The notes under the pieces were generated by a model, which saw nothing but the letters and a program-made list of their open reading frames with translations, did no database searches and was not told the DNA's origin. This document shows positions 1 to 20,221 of a DNA stretch of 64,000 nt, in pieces. The number at the start of each line of letters is the position of its first letter. Within the stretch, counting starts at the first letter, position 1. The stretch is from Hypomesus transpacificus (lineage: Eukaryota > Chordata > Actinopteri > Osmeriformes > Osmeridae), in NCBI RefSeq assembly GCF_021917145.1, contig NC_061065.1, positions 13,298,394 through 13,362,393 of the forward strand, written 5' to 3'. A program made the position numbers and the translations under genes.

Positions 1-947
1 CCATGCTAGGCAGTTGTACATCAATAATTTACTTTTAGGGATGCATAATACATGTTATTTTGGCCTGACACATATTGAAAAAATGCATGCAACTACCATT
101 ATAATTATTCTTTATCAAAAAAACGAAATCACATTGCCACAATATTTTCCTGTTAAACGACAATATTTCATAACATGCTAGTTTATTTTTTGTAATGACA
201 TGCTGTAGTGTAGGCCTACACAATATTTTCTATTACACCGCATTGGAAATCGGATCACCTGGAATCTGACGCCCACAGAGTAGCAAGCTATTACGACTGT
301 GATCGCAGGGATTTTTCGTTGTCGTGGACAAACCTGTCAACTCATAATTTCGTTGTGTGTGCGCAGTTGATTGGTTGACATGTTCATCGGCTCCAACTAT
401 TGGCTAACGACACGTACCGCTTCCAACGATTGGTCTATCCAAGTGATTAGCGATGGGTGAGAGGTTACAAGATAGCTTAGCCGAGCAGCTGTGTTTTCTG
501 ATGAAACTCTCGCTATAGATATTACTGTCATTATAGTCGATTCCGCCGCACCAAACGTACATATATTTGGCGTCATAACCTGCAAGATATTAGTAACAAA
601 TCGTTTGCAAAGGCCGTTGATGGCTAGCAACACCGGACACCTTTTTGTTTAGCTAGCCAGGTAGCTAGCTAGTTAGCATGCTAAATATCCCTATACTGTA
701 CTGTAGCTTAAATTGTCAGCTGATGTATGCTAGCTCGATGAGCCATTCAGTTATTGGAATCTGATCCTGAAGCTACATTTTGTGTATGAGTGTCCGTAAA
801 TATTCATTTTCATGGACCTTGGTTAGGTAGCCAGCCGGTGAATGCGTGTCACTCTTTTTAACTCAAACTGGGACTACACACTGGAACTGAATGTTTTGTG
901 ATAGAAATACCATCAGTTAACTAACCGCTGGTAGTCACCTGGCTGAA
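1..947 (+). promoter_or_regulatory. sel1l: sel1l upstream region and 5' UTR with a CCAAT-box array
   Basis: No coding exon is visible before the sel1l start codon. Three inverted CCAAT boxes (ATTGG on the plus strand) lie at 370-374, 399-403 and 429-433, 29-30 bases apart; the last two sit in a repeated TCCAACNATTGG context. This suggests an NF-Y-type TATA-less promoter. I looked for a perfect ER stress element (CCAAT-N9-CCACG in either orientation) and did not find one. Bases 650-740 are rich in GCTAGC-like motifs. The transcription start was not located; the 5' UTR probably covers the last few hundred bases. Confidence 0.45.
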
Positions 948-8845
<7,898 letters not shown>

Positions 8846-8864
8846 GAGCCGGATTGGAGAACAA

Positions 8865-8927
<63 letters not shown>

Positions 8928-10125
8928 AGAGGAGGGTATTGGGTATTGAAAGACAATGATGTGCCCAAGACCATTATCTCCTAAACAGGGGGGGAAAAAA
9001 ACAGGGAAGCTACCAGCTAAATAGCTACGAGGCTAGCTAGCTGGTATGTTGAGCATAACTGCCTACCCACTCTCTCCTGTCCTGCATGCAGAAAAGACAA
9101 TTTACTCTACTCACCCCCCTCCCAATTTTCTGACCTATGTGTGAAGGAAAAGGATAAGGGGAGGTCTGTTGACAGTTATAGAGAATTGAAGTTCAATAGA
9201 GGACAATGCAGACTGGGGACTTCTTGGTTTGTGACTCAGGGTACCGTCAGAGGAATTTCTCGTCTCATCTAAGGAATTTGCCACGGGGTTGCCACATTGA
9301 AGATGATTTTGAAAATTCATTGTTTTACCTGCAAATGAAACAACAAACGCTATGGGATCTAGTAGTTGGTCTGTGTTCAGATCCATTTCTTTTGTTTTGT
9401 ATTTTTTGCTATTTTGTTTGACTTTTTGATTTTGACTGGCACGTGTTTAGGCTGTCTTGTTAGCTATGCTTCCAATTTTTATTTACAGTAAAGAATAACT
9501 AAGACCAATAACATTTTGCATCAAGAAACTGAAACAACAGTCCAGATATGAAGACAGTTTGTTGGCGTTGACTAAAATGAGCATCTCTATGCTATATGGC
9601 AATGGAAAAGTTATGATATTTAATTAATTCTGGTCATAAACATAATTCCTAATCAAGCCAAGCTGATTATTTTGCTTGTTTTCATCTGATTGTTTGTTTC
9701 CAAACGAATTTTATATTAGCTGCTTTCTTAACGTTTTCCTTAAATGTTTTCCTGAAACACAAACATGAGTTGATGACTATGCTGTGTTTATAACCTGCTA
9801 ACAGGTTGCTTATGAGTCTCCAAATATTAATAGTAATAATCTCAAACATTGTTGGTATAAGAATACTTTTTTGAACAGTGCAACTTGTTTGTAGAGAGCA
9901 AATCCAGGTCCCTTCAAGGACCCCATAGCCTGCTAATCTGACACACCTTAAACGGTGCATACCTGAGTTGTTAGCGACCACACCTGGAATTGGAAATTGA
10001 TTTACTAACAGATCAGTGAGCTAAACATAGCTATTGGGATAAACTGTAGTCCTCTGATTGGAGTTGTTAGTAATTTGTTCATTCACAGCCCAAACAGTGC
10101 AAAATAAATGTTTGTTCAACAAATC
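8846..10125 (+). other. sel1l: sel1l 3' UTR with candidate polyadenylation signal
   Basis: No open frame of note follows the stop. A (GA)n tract occupies about 8867-8924 just after the stop codon. The region is AT-rich, and an AATAAA at 10103-10108 followed by T/GT-rich sequence is the best candidate for the end of the transcript. Other AATAAA motifs occur near 10190 and 10953, so the true end is uncertain. From there to the next gene (11349) I see only non-coding AT-rich DNA. Confidence 0.5.
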
Positions 10126-11348
10126 TTTGAGTCTCAACACTGTGTACCTCGGTTTGGTATCCCAGTGGAGCTTCATGTCCTGTCAAAGTAAATAAATGAA
10201 ATAGGAGGTCCAAGAGTTGACGACAGCAGGAAGGGTTGAGTCAGTTAGGATGTATGTACCACTAAGAGTTTGGCCCTGGATCAATCGAGATCTAGATCTT
10301 CGATGACAATTTTAATTATTGTCTCAGAAATAATTAGAGCATGGACGAAAATCCATGGTGTTGTGTCATATAAAGCACAAACGCAGACACACGCCTCGCC
10401 TAAATGAGAGGCCGTCACGGTTTTCAGTTTGACTTTGTGTTCCGTTTTGGTTACATTTTAATTGTGTCCAGAACTTGCGTTCAGTCACTGCTTGTCAGAA
10501 GTTGGATATCTTAAACATTAGTCAGTAGTTCAGATGTCTATGTATTTGGTGGAAGGTGGGAAATTAAATCGATTTGAAATTGAAACAGAAATGGACGTTC
10601 ATCAAACATAATAAAAATGTTTGAATTTGAAAGATATTGATTATCCCATAGCTCTGACCATCTTTCCTTTAGAGATGCTTTGGAGGGCATTCTTGACTTT
10701 CATGTTGTACAGAGGAAGATGCAATTGTTTATAGCAATATACCCATGGGAAGTCAACATGTAAAGAAACATACAATCTTTTCAATACTATGTGTAGCTGT
10801 TTTTTTTGTTTTACGGTTCTAAGAAAACCTGCCCATTCAATATAAGAATGATGAGGATTTAACTCCATACTCTTTTTCTGTCTTTGATGAAACACTGGTC
10901 AAAGTTGTCTGAAATACTGCATTTTTACCATTGCGATGTCAATAGTTTATTAAATAAATTCATAAAGTGGTCTATGGACATTTATTTTATAAATTTACAT
11001 CGTTGAACTGCATTTACTAGTATTTCAGGGTTTTTCCTGTTGCCAACAAGCCATACAACTATAAAATGCTACAGAACAACTCCCAGTAACTGAATGCCTT
11101 TACGTTAAACAGCGATGGCTGGTAATTCTTCCAGCAAATGACCCTGTGCCATGTGTGATGCATGAGTCTCCTGATGCAACTCCGCAACCGAGCCTTTCTG
11201 CTTCATGTAATGGGGTCTGAACTTTGTCACTCAGCTGTTTTGGGTGGGGGAGATAAGGCTAGCAGCATATAGTGCCTGTGCCCTCAGGCCACTCATCACA
11301 TTGTGCTGTCCCTGCGAGCGACTGACCGACTGGCTGGCTTGTGCCACT

Positions 11349-11744
11349 ATGGGATGGCTTTTGATTGCTGTGGCAACGTACGCTTTAGCGTCCTGCTCTG
11401 TTAAAGGTATGTGCTAGAACAAGCAGAAGGGCAAACGGTCTCTGTGCATATTTAACACACATGGTCACACACATGGTCACACACACCCACACACACCCTG
11501 TCAGCGTGGTTGCTTTGTTTTCCTGTGAGGGGCCTAGTGGAGGCAGGTTGATGCTGGTTCAGATAATGGAGCACCTGCTAACAAAGAATTTGGCCATTGA
11601 CTTAGAAACATTTGATAGAATGAGTATTACTGCAGTGCTTGTGATGATTCAAACTCAAGAAGTTTTAATTTGAGGAACATCATCAATGTTTTCTTGTGAA
11701 GAGTTTGGTGTTAGTCATGTTGTTGTAACGCTAAAGATTCCATG

Positions 11745-11776
<32 letters not shown>

Positions 11777-14700
11777 GTCTCTCTCCCTCTCTCTCTGGCT
11801 CTCTTTTTTTAAGGCAATGAGTGGTGGTGGAAATATGAGGAGGGCCTCCGACACTACAGCCAGGATGCTCTCCTCAAGGCACTGTCTCCTCTGACCCCCT
11901 CTTCAAATGTGCCATTAAAACCACAAGTGTAACTGGAGCATCATATGAACTCATACATGTTTGTTTTTCTTCCTACCACCCATATTTTCCAGGAGTTTCC
12001 AGAGAAAACCAGACCGGTGAACTTCAAACATGATTTGTTCCAATGTCCGGACATGAGTCCCTCCCCTTCGGTCCCCAATTCAGGTGAGCCACTGATCCTG
12101 GCTCTGAAAAATCGGATCACGTTCTCTTTACTCTGCTTCTTCACCATGACTCCTTTCCCACGCAGTTGAGTTGGTGAAGGCGGCTGACATCAAAGTCATC
12201 GCTGCCCTGGGAGATTCCCTGACAGTAGGTGTTTGAGGACTGAGTCCTGGGTCCTCTTTTTCTTGTTTTTAGAACACTAGTTGTACAGAGAAGCTCTTTG
12301 TTTTTGTTTCGATTCTTCATTGAGGAGGACTGTACTTGTCATTTGACACTTCAGACCTTTCTTGTGAAAGAAAAAGTAGGGCCTGGATTAACGCTGATTA
12401 TGCAGAAAGAAACAAAACAAAAAGCACACACAATTGAAAGACAGTGAGCTTTCAAGTTAGTGTTTTTTAGATCAGTTACTACAAAATATCGAAGACCACT
12501 TTTTTGTATTTTTATTTTTATTTATTTTTCAACTTGAGCATGACCAGACTGATGATCATCTCTGATATGATGTATTTCTCAAGACACATACATTGAGTGA
12601 AGGTTACATTTAACCCTCATAGTTCCATGCATATTCTATATGGCCCAGTGAAATGAACTATAATCGTGAAACAAGCACTTACATTAGTATTCCATATGCT
12701 TCTTGCTTATTCCTCATTGACTCTAATAGTCAAATACTCAACTATAAATTACTTTGATTTTTTTTTAGACTGCGATTGGTGCCAATGCTACCAATGTCCT
12801 TGGTATTCCCATTGAGTTCCGCCATGTGTCATGGAGGTAATGTTTTTTGGAATTATAAGCATTCAGTTATTTTCACAACATACAAAATCCAAGAGTAACT
12901 CAAAATCGAGAATAACTTCCAATACAGGTTCTTTGCCTTTGAGTTCAATTGTAAATTTGAGTCTGTAGTTGTGCAAAAACATGCTCCTTTCAATAGCATT
13001 GGAGGCCATGGGTCTTTTAGCGATGTCATCACACTGGCAAGTAAGTAACTCATTTAATTGTATAGATATGCATATGACACATGCGGTGTATCCTTTTATA
13101 AATCTATAATCAGTCGAAAATCTTACTACGAAACAGAATACAAACTATTTCCTATCAAGACTACCTTATTTCAAGTAATCCAAGTCAAGTCTATTGTTCA
13201 TACCAATGATGTTTTGAGCATCGATATTATTGCAGACATCATCAAGCTCTTCAATCCTAATGTGATTGGCCCTGCCATGTGCAAGACAGTTCATGGAAGC
13301 CCCGCCCCTCTCAGCGAGACAGGCTTCAACCTGGCCGTGACAGGACACAATACTTTGTAAGAAATTCTCTTGCAAATGGATCTGATTTAGTTGTGTTACT
13401 GTGTCCCCACTGTCAACGCAGGAAGTATTGTGCTACAAGTACCTTGCTCCGAGAATGGTAGGACCCCAGGATTACAGTCTAGCTCCTATCAGCAGATCCT
13501 GTTTTCAGGATACTTTCTGCATTGTTTATGTTCCATATTATTGTATCCCAAATAATACACTTGAGGATTTGCATCCCTCCGAATGCTTTCACAGGTTTCA
13601 CCTTGTTAATGGATCATCATTGAATTGAACATGTCATTCAATGGTTTGTTTCTAGCAATCTCCCTGGGCAGACAAGACACCTCATTGATACTTTGAGAAA
13701 GTTTGAGGTAATTCTTCATTAACAAACTGTGATTGGAAACAGTACCAAAAGATTTGGACAATTTTGCCCCTTTTAATAATTGTGGAAACACTACTTTATT
13801 TATATCTATCCGGTACGTATATATATTATATATATAAATATATATAATATAGTATATAGTGTATATATATATTACTCTGAGTAAATGTATCTGTCTCTCG
13901 TCAGGACCTGAACTTTGAGGAGGACTGGAAGCTTCTGACCATTCTTATAGGCATGAATGATATCTGTGATTACTGCAAAGATAAGGTATGTGGGTGTCAT
14001 GTGCTGGCTCTTCACTGCCTCAACCCAACCTCATTCTCCCTGAAATACGTGAAATGCATTGTTGAGATCATGAAGAAGCTTAGCTTCATCTTTGGAATTG
14101 TTTGTGTCCTGTTGAGCATCAAGACAGAAGTGAATACTGCATTTTAAAATCACTGTGTTGCTAACTTTTCTTAACAGACTCTTTTTTCAGTGGACAATTT
14201 CATTCACTATATGACCGTCTCCTTGGAGATGCTAATGAATGAGGTAACAAGTCAAATATCATGTATCTGAAATGTACCAATGTATTTGATACATTTATGT
14301 ATTTATTACATTTCAAAGATACATTAGACCAAGTGCATGTAGTCTCTGTGCTAACTAACTGTTTCAGTGGAAATGTGTGTGTGTTTGTCTCCATCATGGT
14401 CCAGGTACCACGAATGATAGTGAACGTGGTTCAGATCTTACCCATGGAGACCCTGAGGGAAGTCCACAAGCCCACGCCTGGCTGCCTGCTCCAGAGGTGA
14501 GGGGCCTTTCTAGCCTGGGAAGTTGACTAATCTGTGAGCTCAAACCTGCCCATACAAACTGATTTCCCTCTGGTGTGAAAAGTGCAGTGCCAATAAGAAC
14601 CATTTATCTGACATGGGGCAGGTTTGACTGCAGAGAGCGCTGTTGATGCATTTTTTTAAATAACAAGATAACATTTTGTTGCTCTGATTGGTCAAATTAT

Positions 14701-16477
14701 ATCCAATTGTGTCCAGATGCAGTCTGCATCCATTGATAATGCCCCTCTGAAATCAAAAATGAAATTGAAAGATTCCAGACTAAAAACCTTCCTTTTACAG
14801 GTCGTTCTGCTCCTGCCTCATAAAGCCAGTGGCGAGTTCCCCTGAACTCAGGGAGCTAGTGGAGGTCAATTTACAGTTCCAGGTAGACAGATTTCTTCTT
14901 TCCTTTATGATCCTGTCCTGCACAGGATATGGAAGCTTGAATGTAGGCTCAGAATGTCACCTGAAGTGAAAGGCTATTCCCTGTAAAACTGTGTTTATAT
15001 GAGCAGAGTACATTGACAATACATTACAGTATATTACAGTTGGTTATGTTTCGGCATGGTTAAGTGGGCAGACCATTCCCCAAAATGTTTTCCCACATGA
15101 CCTGAAATGATGACAAATTGAAGAACAATGTGTCTTTCCAGAAGAGACTGGAGCTGCTTCTCTACAGTGAGCACTTCTTCAGGGAGGACTTTGCTGTCAT
15201 TCTTCAGCCCTTCCTAAAACATGCTGACCCTCCTCGTCTTCCGGTAGTCTCCATTAAATACCTGAACACACACGGTGACTATTGGATCATCAAGTGGAAA
15301 CATGTAGAAAGAGTAGAGGACTTATAACCAAACCTTGAGGCACACCATAAGTCACCTGAAAGTGGTCAGTCAAGACACCCTTTATGTCAACAAATGTGAT
15401 ATTAGTTTGGTACTGTAGGATTTGTTATTCCAGCTGTGTTCAAAGATAGCAGCAAGGGATTAGTGGTATGTGAAACACAAAAAAACAACTGGTTCCAGAA
15501 GATCAAAATAGCAAATCTGAGAGGAAGTGTCAATGTCACCTTTGTGTCCAAACAGGATGGGAAGATCGACATGACTTTCTTCACTCATGACTGCTTTCAC
15601 TTTACAATAAAGGGCCATGAGGAGCTTGCCAAAGGCTTGTGGAACAACATGGTGAGCACTAAACAATGTTTATTAATAGTCCCACATAGGACACCATCCC
15701 ATGTGGGACAATTAATCCACCAATAGGCTCTCATTCTTTCCCCACACAGTTCCAACCTGAAGGAGGCAAATCTGTTGTTGGCAGCTTTTCTGATCCCATC
15801 AATCTGATATGCCCATCCATGGTAAGAATGAGATACTTTCTAAATATTAATGTTTTGCCTCATCTTTCTTTTACTGAACAAACTACACCTTAGTTTCATT
15901 CATTTGGACCGTGCCGTTAACACGGATCATGTTACCAGATCAAGTTAGGAAAGTTAAGTCACATTACTTTCCAACCAGTTATTGATTGAGACATTGCAAT
16001 GTGATCAGGTAATGTGACTTGACAAGGACATTCTTTGGGTGCTGTGTATACGCTGGAATTCATAAAGGAGGAAACGGCAGCCATGAAGTTACTTTTGTTT
16101 AACATGCCATTAAAAATGAAAAGTGAATCAAAACACTTTCTGTTACTAACCTCTGTGACTGTGAACCGAACTTCTGAGCGTCTTATCAATGTCAGTATCA
16201 CTTTACTAATTATGTAAATCATGACATTGCCGACTGCATAACTACCGCAAGTGCATGACTGCATGATGGACTGACCAACTGAGTGACTGACACGATTGTT
16301 TTGAGTACACAGGATCACCCATACATCTACACCAGACCAGGCGCAGCCCCGACAGACGAGCCAAACGTACCCAACGACCCCATTTCGGCAGGCTCTGGGA
16401 AGACAGACATCCATTTTTATTTCCTGGTTTTAACAAGTGTTCTGATAGGGCAGTCCATTACTTTAGCCTTGCTGTAG
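11349..16477 (+). CDS. Phospholipase B1-like SGNH/GDSL lipase, single-domain, membrane-tailed
   Basis: PLB1-family esterases hydrolyse fatty acids from phospholipids and acylglycerols at the cell surface. Coding exons: 11349-11406, 11814-11926, 11993-12083, 12166-12224, 12769-12836, 12997-13040, 13236-13356, 13656-13707, 13905-13985, 14178-14243, 14405-14496, 14801-14882, 15142-15243, 15556-15651, 15750-15821, 16313-16477 (1362 nt, 453 aa); all phases close. Residues 1-19 form a signal peptide. Catalytic blocks are present: GDSLT with Ser105, SIGGHGS (130-136), GMND with Asn220, and DCFH with Asp355 and His358. The last exon encodes a Pro-rich stalk and a terminal hydrophobic stretch (FYFLVLTSVLIG), a transmembrane or GPI-signal tail. 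Mammalian PLB1 has four tandem lipase repeats; this gene has one, so it is a PLB1-like paralogue. Its last exon is duplicated at 20308-20466. Confidence 0.92.
13812..13873. repeat. TA-rich microsatellite in lipase intron 8
   Basis: Alternating TA/TATATAA sequence of about 60 bases between lipase exons 8 and 9. No other function seen. Confidence 0.8.
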
Positions 16478-17346
16478 CCCTCCTCTTCAAATCTTCAGTC
16501 AAACCTGAAATATGTTTAAGGCAGTAACAGATGGGGTGGCTAAAATGCATTTTTCATGAGTACATTTAGAGGTAGGTGCATGCACAAACAATGTTGGGGT
16601 AAATGTAATTGGTGCCCATTGCGTGCATTATCATGCACTGAACACAAGAGGGGGCATTGATCTAGAGCCAACATTACCAGTGGATCTACAGATGACATGT
16701 CATTGATGATATGTTTGACTGATATTGAACCATTGAGCAGACCACCTGGGATCAGTGCTCAAAGAATGAAGTGTGCAGTTAAAAATAAGTGTCCTATCCT
16801 GGCCTTTCACATGGAACAGTCAATAAACAACACATGTATTAACCATTTCATCGTGGTCCACATTTGAAAAGAAAATCATAATCGAAACGAAACAAAAGAG
16901 GCAGGTGAGGGCTACATTTGGGTCTTCTCATTTCCTTTAATGGGTTTGCTCAGCGATGCTAATTCAGTTAGCCCTTTTTCTCTTTCCTTTTGAAATGAAT
17001 AATGGAAAAAACACACAAAGAAAACCATACACACCAGTGGTTTGGGAAGTTGAAAGCAATGACATTATAAGCGGTGGCTTTATAAAGCATGTTGGAAAGT
17101 GAACCTGAAATACAGGCATAAGGTTTCCCGGTATATTGACGGGTAATCTGAGAAATGTTTATTGGTTCTTCATATAAAGCAATTAGGGGGTGGAGCAGCG
17201 TGTGCATGGCTTACAGCTATTGTTTTTTATGAAATTCAAAGAAAAGCATTGTTTTATTTTTCCTTGTAGATGCATGTTGTACAATGCTAGCAAAAGGCCT
17301 GTCAATAACACCATGAGATAAGTCCTCCTTTACGTAAGTACAGTAG
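16221..17346. repeat. Segmental duplication, copy 1 (lipase last exon plus 3' flank)
   Basis: This stretch, containing the functional last lipase exon and its 3' flank, is repeated in the same orientation at about 20222-21500 with small indels. Both copies start at the ACATTG(C/T)CGACTGCAT motif and end at AAGTCCTCCTTTACGTAAG. A likely lipase polyadenylation signal AATAAA is at 16822-16827. The stretch 17347-18631 that follows holds no gene but is partly repeated at 25940-26650. Confidence 0.85.
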
Positions 17347-18631
17347 GTTTGGGCGGACTGAAGAGGGCTAGGGGTAGGGGACCCACCCTATAAAGCCAGT
17401 GAAAGTTTGCTTTAGTGGGGGGGAGGTTGTGCTCCCACAACCAGGTAACTTTGTTTGAGTTATTATGATTTAATTCTGTAAAAAAAAAAAAAGGTTTATT
17501 GTGCTTATGTTTGTTTTGGTTCTTGGAGTGAAGAACATCTTTATTAAATAATAAATTTGTGCAAATCTCCCGATTCTGCCGAGTCTGCTTGCCTACCACC
17601 TTCCTGGATGTTTGAGCTACTCTGCCCTACACTGCCTCTCCACTTTAACTTAGTGAGCATCTATACAAATGTCTTACACTTTGAGTAGATATAAATGGAA
17701 TGTCTTTTCAGAAAACTATGTCTGCACAATGGCTAGGGACTACTAAGAGAAAAAATTGGTATACACTTGTTCATGGAGGACGTTTGTAGAGGAAGTCTAT
17801 AGAGGAAATGATCTTTCTGTTCATACTACTGTGTAACAGTAAAGACAATGAGAGTACTGAACCAGACGATGTAGAAAGTCCCCCACTGGTGAACAGGAAA
17901 CCCCCACACTAGACACGTCTATAGAAATGATTTAATGATTGAAAAAGTGCTGTTCTTTTTCACTTCCTGTGGCAAAAGAAAGTAAGAACCAGTTGTTTTT
18001 CTAAAAATATAATAACCCTTGTGACTCTCTGTAACTGTGGACAACCTCGGTTGTCTCTGGAAACCATTTTAGGTTTGAGGAAAGGTAGTTGTGTTTCAAT
18101 TACCACATTATTGCATGAAACCTGATCCATGATCCTTGCCAAAGGAGACACCAGACATGACAGCTGGTGCACAACTACAACACTTTGAGTTACAAGGAAA
18201 CAAAGTTTGTGAAGCAGCAGAAACTGTATCTCGACACTGGAGTCTACAGACTGATTTTGACACACATTACCTTTCAACTGGAAGATTAGACAACTAATGC
18301 CAGGATAACTATATATATGTTTTTTTATAGTCACCAAGCATACGATGTTAACATAAAATAACTTGATAGGGGTTAAATACATTTGCATGCACCTTAAAAC
18401 TTTAAGTGCAGAAAGAGCTACTGCATAGTTATCTAAGTTCCACACAATATACCTTTACTATATTAAATGGACATACAGATAATAATGTAGAGTCATCTGT
18501 TATTCTATATGATGGTACTGTGTAATTTAAAGCAGCAATTGTATTGCTAAAATAACTGTCCAGAAGAGAAATAAGTCACAGGGACTAATAATTGAATGTA
18601 AAATATACTTTTACTCGTTTGTTGTTCTTCT

Positions 18632-19873
18632 TCAAGCCTGATTTGACTGTGGTTGTTTTACAAGGAGGAATGTTCCGGCTGCCACTCCTAAAAGCCCCAG
18701 AGTCAGACCCACTCCACAGAATACAGCTGGACCTGCACTGGACTCATTCACCTCCACCTCTGGGGGAACAGCAGGACAGAGAGGTCACTTACCAACTTTG
18801 TACGTGAGTCAATGTTCAGTCATCAAATGTCAGATTTTAAATGTTATTACTATGCGTAATGAATCAAGTTAAATTGAAATAAACATAATTTGATTTTTTA
18901 TATTCTTACCCCAGAATCGGGTTTGGGGGCTCTCCAAGGCTGGGTGCTCCACAGTGCAGGCATAGATGTCTCCATCCTGAGGGGTAAATGTAAGGGTGGA
19001 AACCCGGAAGAACGTTCCATCTTTGTTAAGGTGATAACGACCCAATGACCCCTCTGTCAGATTCACGTTATTCTTGGTCCACTTCACGTTGATTGATGGA
19101 GGGTAGAAATCATTCACAAAGCAAATTAAGGTGTTTTCTGACTCCAGCTCAATCTTTTCCTTGGGGTAAATGGTGCTTCCAGGTGCTTCCATGACAAACA
19201 GAAACCGGAAACAAAAGTTGAAAAGTAGATCAATTATTTACTTACATTCCATCATCACAAAGCTGAAATCTATACACCACCAAACCCAGAAGACAACAGA
19301 CAACAGCCTCCCTCACCTTTGAGGTCTGGTTGGATGCAGCCAATCCAGTTTCTCTCCTTGATTAGGTTGGTATGGCAAAAGGTTCTGCTCAGTTCACTAT
19401 ATTGGTAAAGTAATTGTCTATACTTAGCATATCGAAAATTTTGGTGAGGAACTGTCCACATTGCCTCCTTTTTTTTGAAGTCTACATAGAACACCTCATC
19501 CCCATCTACCTCCAAAACAACCTGAAAATCACCTGAGTCAAAGCATCCAAACATGTATTGAATTTCAGGACCTAAAATCAAAAAAAGATCATCTCTTAAC
19601 CATTTCTGAATGCAAATGCTTGTTCAATCTCGAAATATTTAGGTGTTTTTATGTAAAGTTATTTTATTATTATTACTGTTGGTATTTGTATTATTTTACA
19701 GTTTCTTGTATATCCTTGCTGTTTTGATCAAGAACATGAATTAATACCACTGCTGTCATTGACTAATGAGGCTATCATAATACAAGTTAGAAAGACAACT
19801 TCATCCAGTGCTTACCTATTGCTGAGGTGTATACTGCCACACTGAGAAAAAGAAATTTAAGAAAGTAGTTCAT
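18632..19873 (-). CDS. MHC class II alpha chain, copy 1 (intact)
   Basis: Class II alpha chains pair with a beta chain on antigen-presenting cells to show peptides to CD4 T cells. Coding exons in transcript order: 19816-19873, 19317-19571, 18910-19185, 18632-18759 (717 nt, 238 aa); all junctions are phase 1, as in class II genes. Residues 1-19 are a signal peptide. Alpha-1 (about 20-105) carries cysteines in FGCFDS, TFCHTN and IGCIQP, a teleost-type feature. Alpha-2 is an Ig C1 domain with the pair LICFV/YACTV and an N-glycosylation site NLT that copy 2 lacks. The last exon encodes a connecting peptide, a glycine-rich membrane helix (GVGLTLGLLGVAAGTFLLV) and a short tail. Alpha-1 looks unlike classical teleost DAA, so a non-classical lineage is possible. 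Only about 80 bases of upstream sequence are shared with copy 2; no clear S-X-Y promoter was recognised. Confidence 0.93.
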
Positions 19874-20221
19874 CTTTCATCTCAAGTAAAGGAACTGCAG
19901 ACGCAAACTCAGTCTAAGAGGGAAGCAATGGAAATAAAGGGTGACTGAAACTAACTGGTTAGTTTTACACTGTGGGAAGGCCAGCGGTGTAGAGCGTTAA
20001 AAAACTCACTGCAGTGTGAACGCACCGTTACCTTCTATGTACCGTACAGGCTATAGACTGCACTCTCATCTGGCCCAGTGCAACCTCTTGTGGGGGAAGG
20101 GGTGACACAGGGGTGTGCACATCAAAGCACATCAAAAACCACTGCAAACCAAGTAATACATCAGTTAAACTAAATATACAAATACACACACTGTACCTCA
20201 CCTCAAGCCTGTGACAATTGT

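Noticed and set aside
300-440. Perfect ER stress response element in the sel1l promoter
   Set aside because: CGTGG at about 322 and ATTGG boxes are present but not at the required N9 spacing in either orientation.
18380-18640. Independent gene on the plus strand opposite the alpha last exon (open frame 18592-18807)
   Set aside because: It is the antisense of the class II alpha membrane exon, repeated identically opposite copy 2.
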